Below are positions 63,232 to 64,000 of a stretch of 64,000 nt of DNA, piece by piece (the first letter of the stretch is position 1; every line of letters begins with the position of its first letter). Both the position numbers and the translations under genes were made by a program. The stretch lies in the NCBI GenBank assembly GCA_963700735.1, contig CAVOYR010000007.1, positions 186,001 through 250,000 on the forward strand, in the 5' to 3' direction. The notes beneath the pieces were generated by a model. The model did no database searches. It saw only the letters and a list, made by a program, of their open reading frames with translations, and had not been told where the DNA came from. The stretch is from Anderseniella sp963700735 (GTDB lineage: Bacteria; Pseudomonadota; Alphaproteobacteria; Rhizobiales; Aestuariivirgaceae).

Positions 63232-63708
63232 TTTTTTCCATATTTTTTTCAGTGGTTTAGGCTCAATCCCTGCTTCCGTGTTGAGGCGCTGGAAGTGATG
63301 GGTTCCCACCGGGTCGCCACGACGCATTAAGTTCAACCGATATTTTACCGTTCTCCCTTACCCGGCGGCCTCGCATCTGGCCTCGCCCAGACCTTTGCTG
63401 ACGATGGTGAGTTCCTGAATCCGTAGCGACTGCACCTTACCACCTGAGAAGCGTGTTCCGTGCGAAAGCATGCGTGTTGGCGTACAGTTCTGGGGCCGGC
63501 GATACCGCCGACAGCAGATAGCAGCCTGTAACCGACAACCCACTGCCATGGCCGCCGCGGTCAGGTCGCACAGCGCCGGAAGACGTCCGAGGTAGGGGTT
63601 TGGTGGCCGACCAGGTCGAAGCGCTCGCTGGTGGCGTGACCGCGAGGCCAATATCTGCTCGTTTGCGTTCATTGACCGCTAAGGTGCCCGCGTTAGCCTA
63701 GCGTCGAC
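63232..63708 (+). other. Gene-poor segment after tRNA-Thr
   Basis: These 477 bases lie between tRNA-Thr and the nuclease-like gene. After the T-rich terminator I find no credible gene, RNA or known element. A 104-codon minus-strand frame (63358-63672) has Arg/Cys-rich, low-quality sequence and no recognised domain. Base composition is visibly less GC-skewed to G/C third positions than upstream. It could be a remnant of insertion at the tRNA. Confidence 0.5.
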
Positions 63709-64000
63709 ATGAGTATGGGTAAAAAATTCGGTCAACGCGAACGAACACCAGTGCAGTGGCAGACTGCTGGTTCGCAGAAGCCTGACTATAGAGCTAAGCG
63801 GCGATCCCGCTTCGCACGGTTCCGCATTGGCAGCTCGCTGTCGCAGTGGTTCTTTGTCTTGTTGTTGGGCGGAACCGTCGGCCATCTGATGGCGAATGCG
63901 CCAGACCGAGTTGCCGCACCAAAAACGAACTTCGTCACCACTGCCCAGACAGCATCGGCCAGCACGCTCACGGGCCGAGCCTCAGTTGTTGATGGGGATA
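63709..64000 (+). CDS. Membrane-anchored thermonuclease-like protein (partial, runs off the edge)
   Basis: An open frame from the ATG at 63709 reaches the window end without a stop (97 codons). It starts with a basic region, has one hydrophobic segment (WFFVLLLGGTVGHLM) and reaches LTGRASVVDGD, the sequence that opens staphylococcal-nuclease domains. The catalytic part is outside the window. Codons such as AGA, CGA and TTG are commoner than in neighbouring genes. No ribosome site is obvious, and a start at 63715 is also possible. Confidence 0.6.
   Translation, partial: MSMGKKFGQRERTPVQWQTAGSQKPDYRAKRRSRFARFRIGSSLSQWFFVLLLGGTVGHLMANAPDRVAAPKTNFVTTAQTASASTLTGRASVVDGD

Noticed and set aside
63358..63672. 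104-codon minus-strand frame after tRNA-Thr as a gene or transposase remnant
   Set aside because: Arg/Cys-rich, no ribosome site, no recognisable transposase or resolvase motif.

Overview
The window looks like a piece of the main chromosome of a high-GC alphaproteobacterium, most likely of the Rhizobiales/Hyphomicrobiales type. The evidence is the gene complement and order: chorismate mutase running into hisC, an operon of MOSC protein, fdhD, mobA, mobB and moeA, a fused NuoE-NuoF formate dehydrogenase subunit, a PhaR-type regulator beside phbAB, an ethylmalonyl-CoA pathway instead of visible glyoxylate-cycle genes, IalB and HIG1 proteins, and tsaD/gpsA facing hemC-hemD-Mic60-hemY. Coding density is high. 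Many genes start with GTG or TTG, and neighbours often overlap by 1-14 bases. No CRISPR array, insertion sequence, prophage or origin was found.

Layout. Positions 1-3.6 kb hold aromatic amino-acid genes, a glyoxalase II and a Ca2+/Na+ exchanger. At 3.6-6.5 kb is the polyhydroxybutyrate module (phbB, phbA, divergent phaR), followed by a degenerate GGDEF/EAL protein and a gamma-glutamyltransferase. At 10.5-26.3 kb is a one-carbon block: formate-tetrahydrofolate ligase, a dimethylglycine/sarcosine dehydrogenase-type flavoprotein, the molybdenum-cofactor and FdhD maturation operon, and a two-subunit NAD-linked formate dehydrogenase of the Methylobacterium Fdh1 type. At 26.3-36.6 kb are housekeeping and transport genes (COG0523 GTPase, D,D-carboxypeptidase, tRNA-Leu, DsbB-like, HNH, AlkA-like, GluQ, AEC carrier, two tandem methyltransferases).

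At 36.5-46.6 kb lies the core of the ethylmalonyl-CoA pathway: ethylmalonyl-CoA mutase (ecm), crotonyl-CoA carboxylase/reductase (ccr) and (2S)-methylsuccinyl-CoA dehydrogenase (mcd), with a HIG1 protein nearby. At 46.6-58.2 kb are short-chain dehydrogenases, IalB, rlmN, an L,D-transpeptidase, acetyl-CoA synthetase, an ETF-beta-type lysine methyltransferase, an EVE protein, gpsA and tsaD. At 58.3-63.1 kb come hemC, hemD, a Mic60/mitofilin homologue and hemY. The right end has tRNA-Thr(CGT), about 480 bases without a recognised gene, and the start of a nuclease-like gene cut by the window edge.

How it fits together. Acs makes acetyl-CoA; PhbA and PhbB make acetoacetyl-CoA and 3-hydroxybutyryl-CoA; Ccr, Ecm and Mcd carry the C4/C5 part of acetyl-CoA assimilation. 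Fhs and formate dehydrogenase handle formate from C1 or methylated-amine breakdown. The most interesting observation is a shared 14-base element, TYGCANYGCANCAW, in the upstream regions of phbA/phaR, ecm, ccr and mcd. It suggests that one regulator, PhaR being the obvious local candidate, couples polyhydroxybutyrate metabolism to the ethylmalonyl-CoA pathway.
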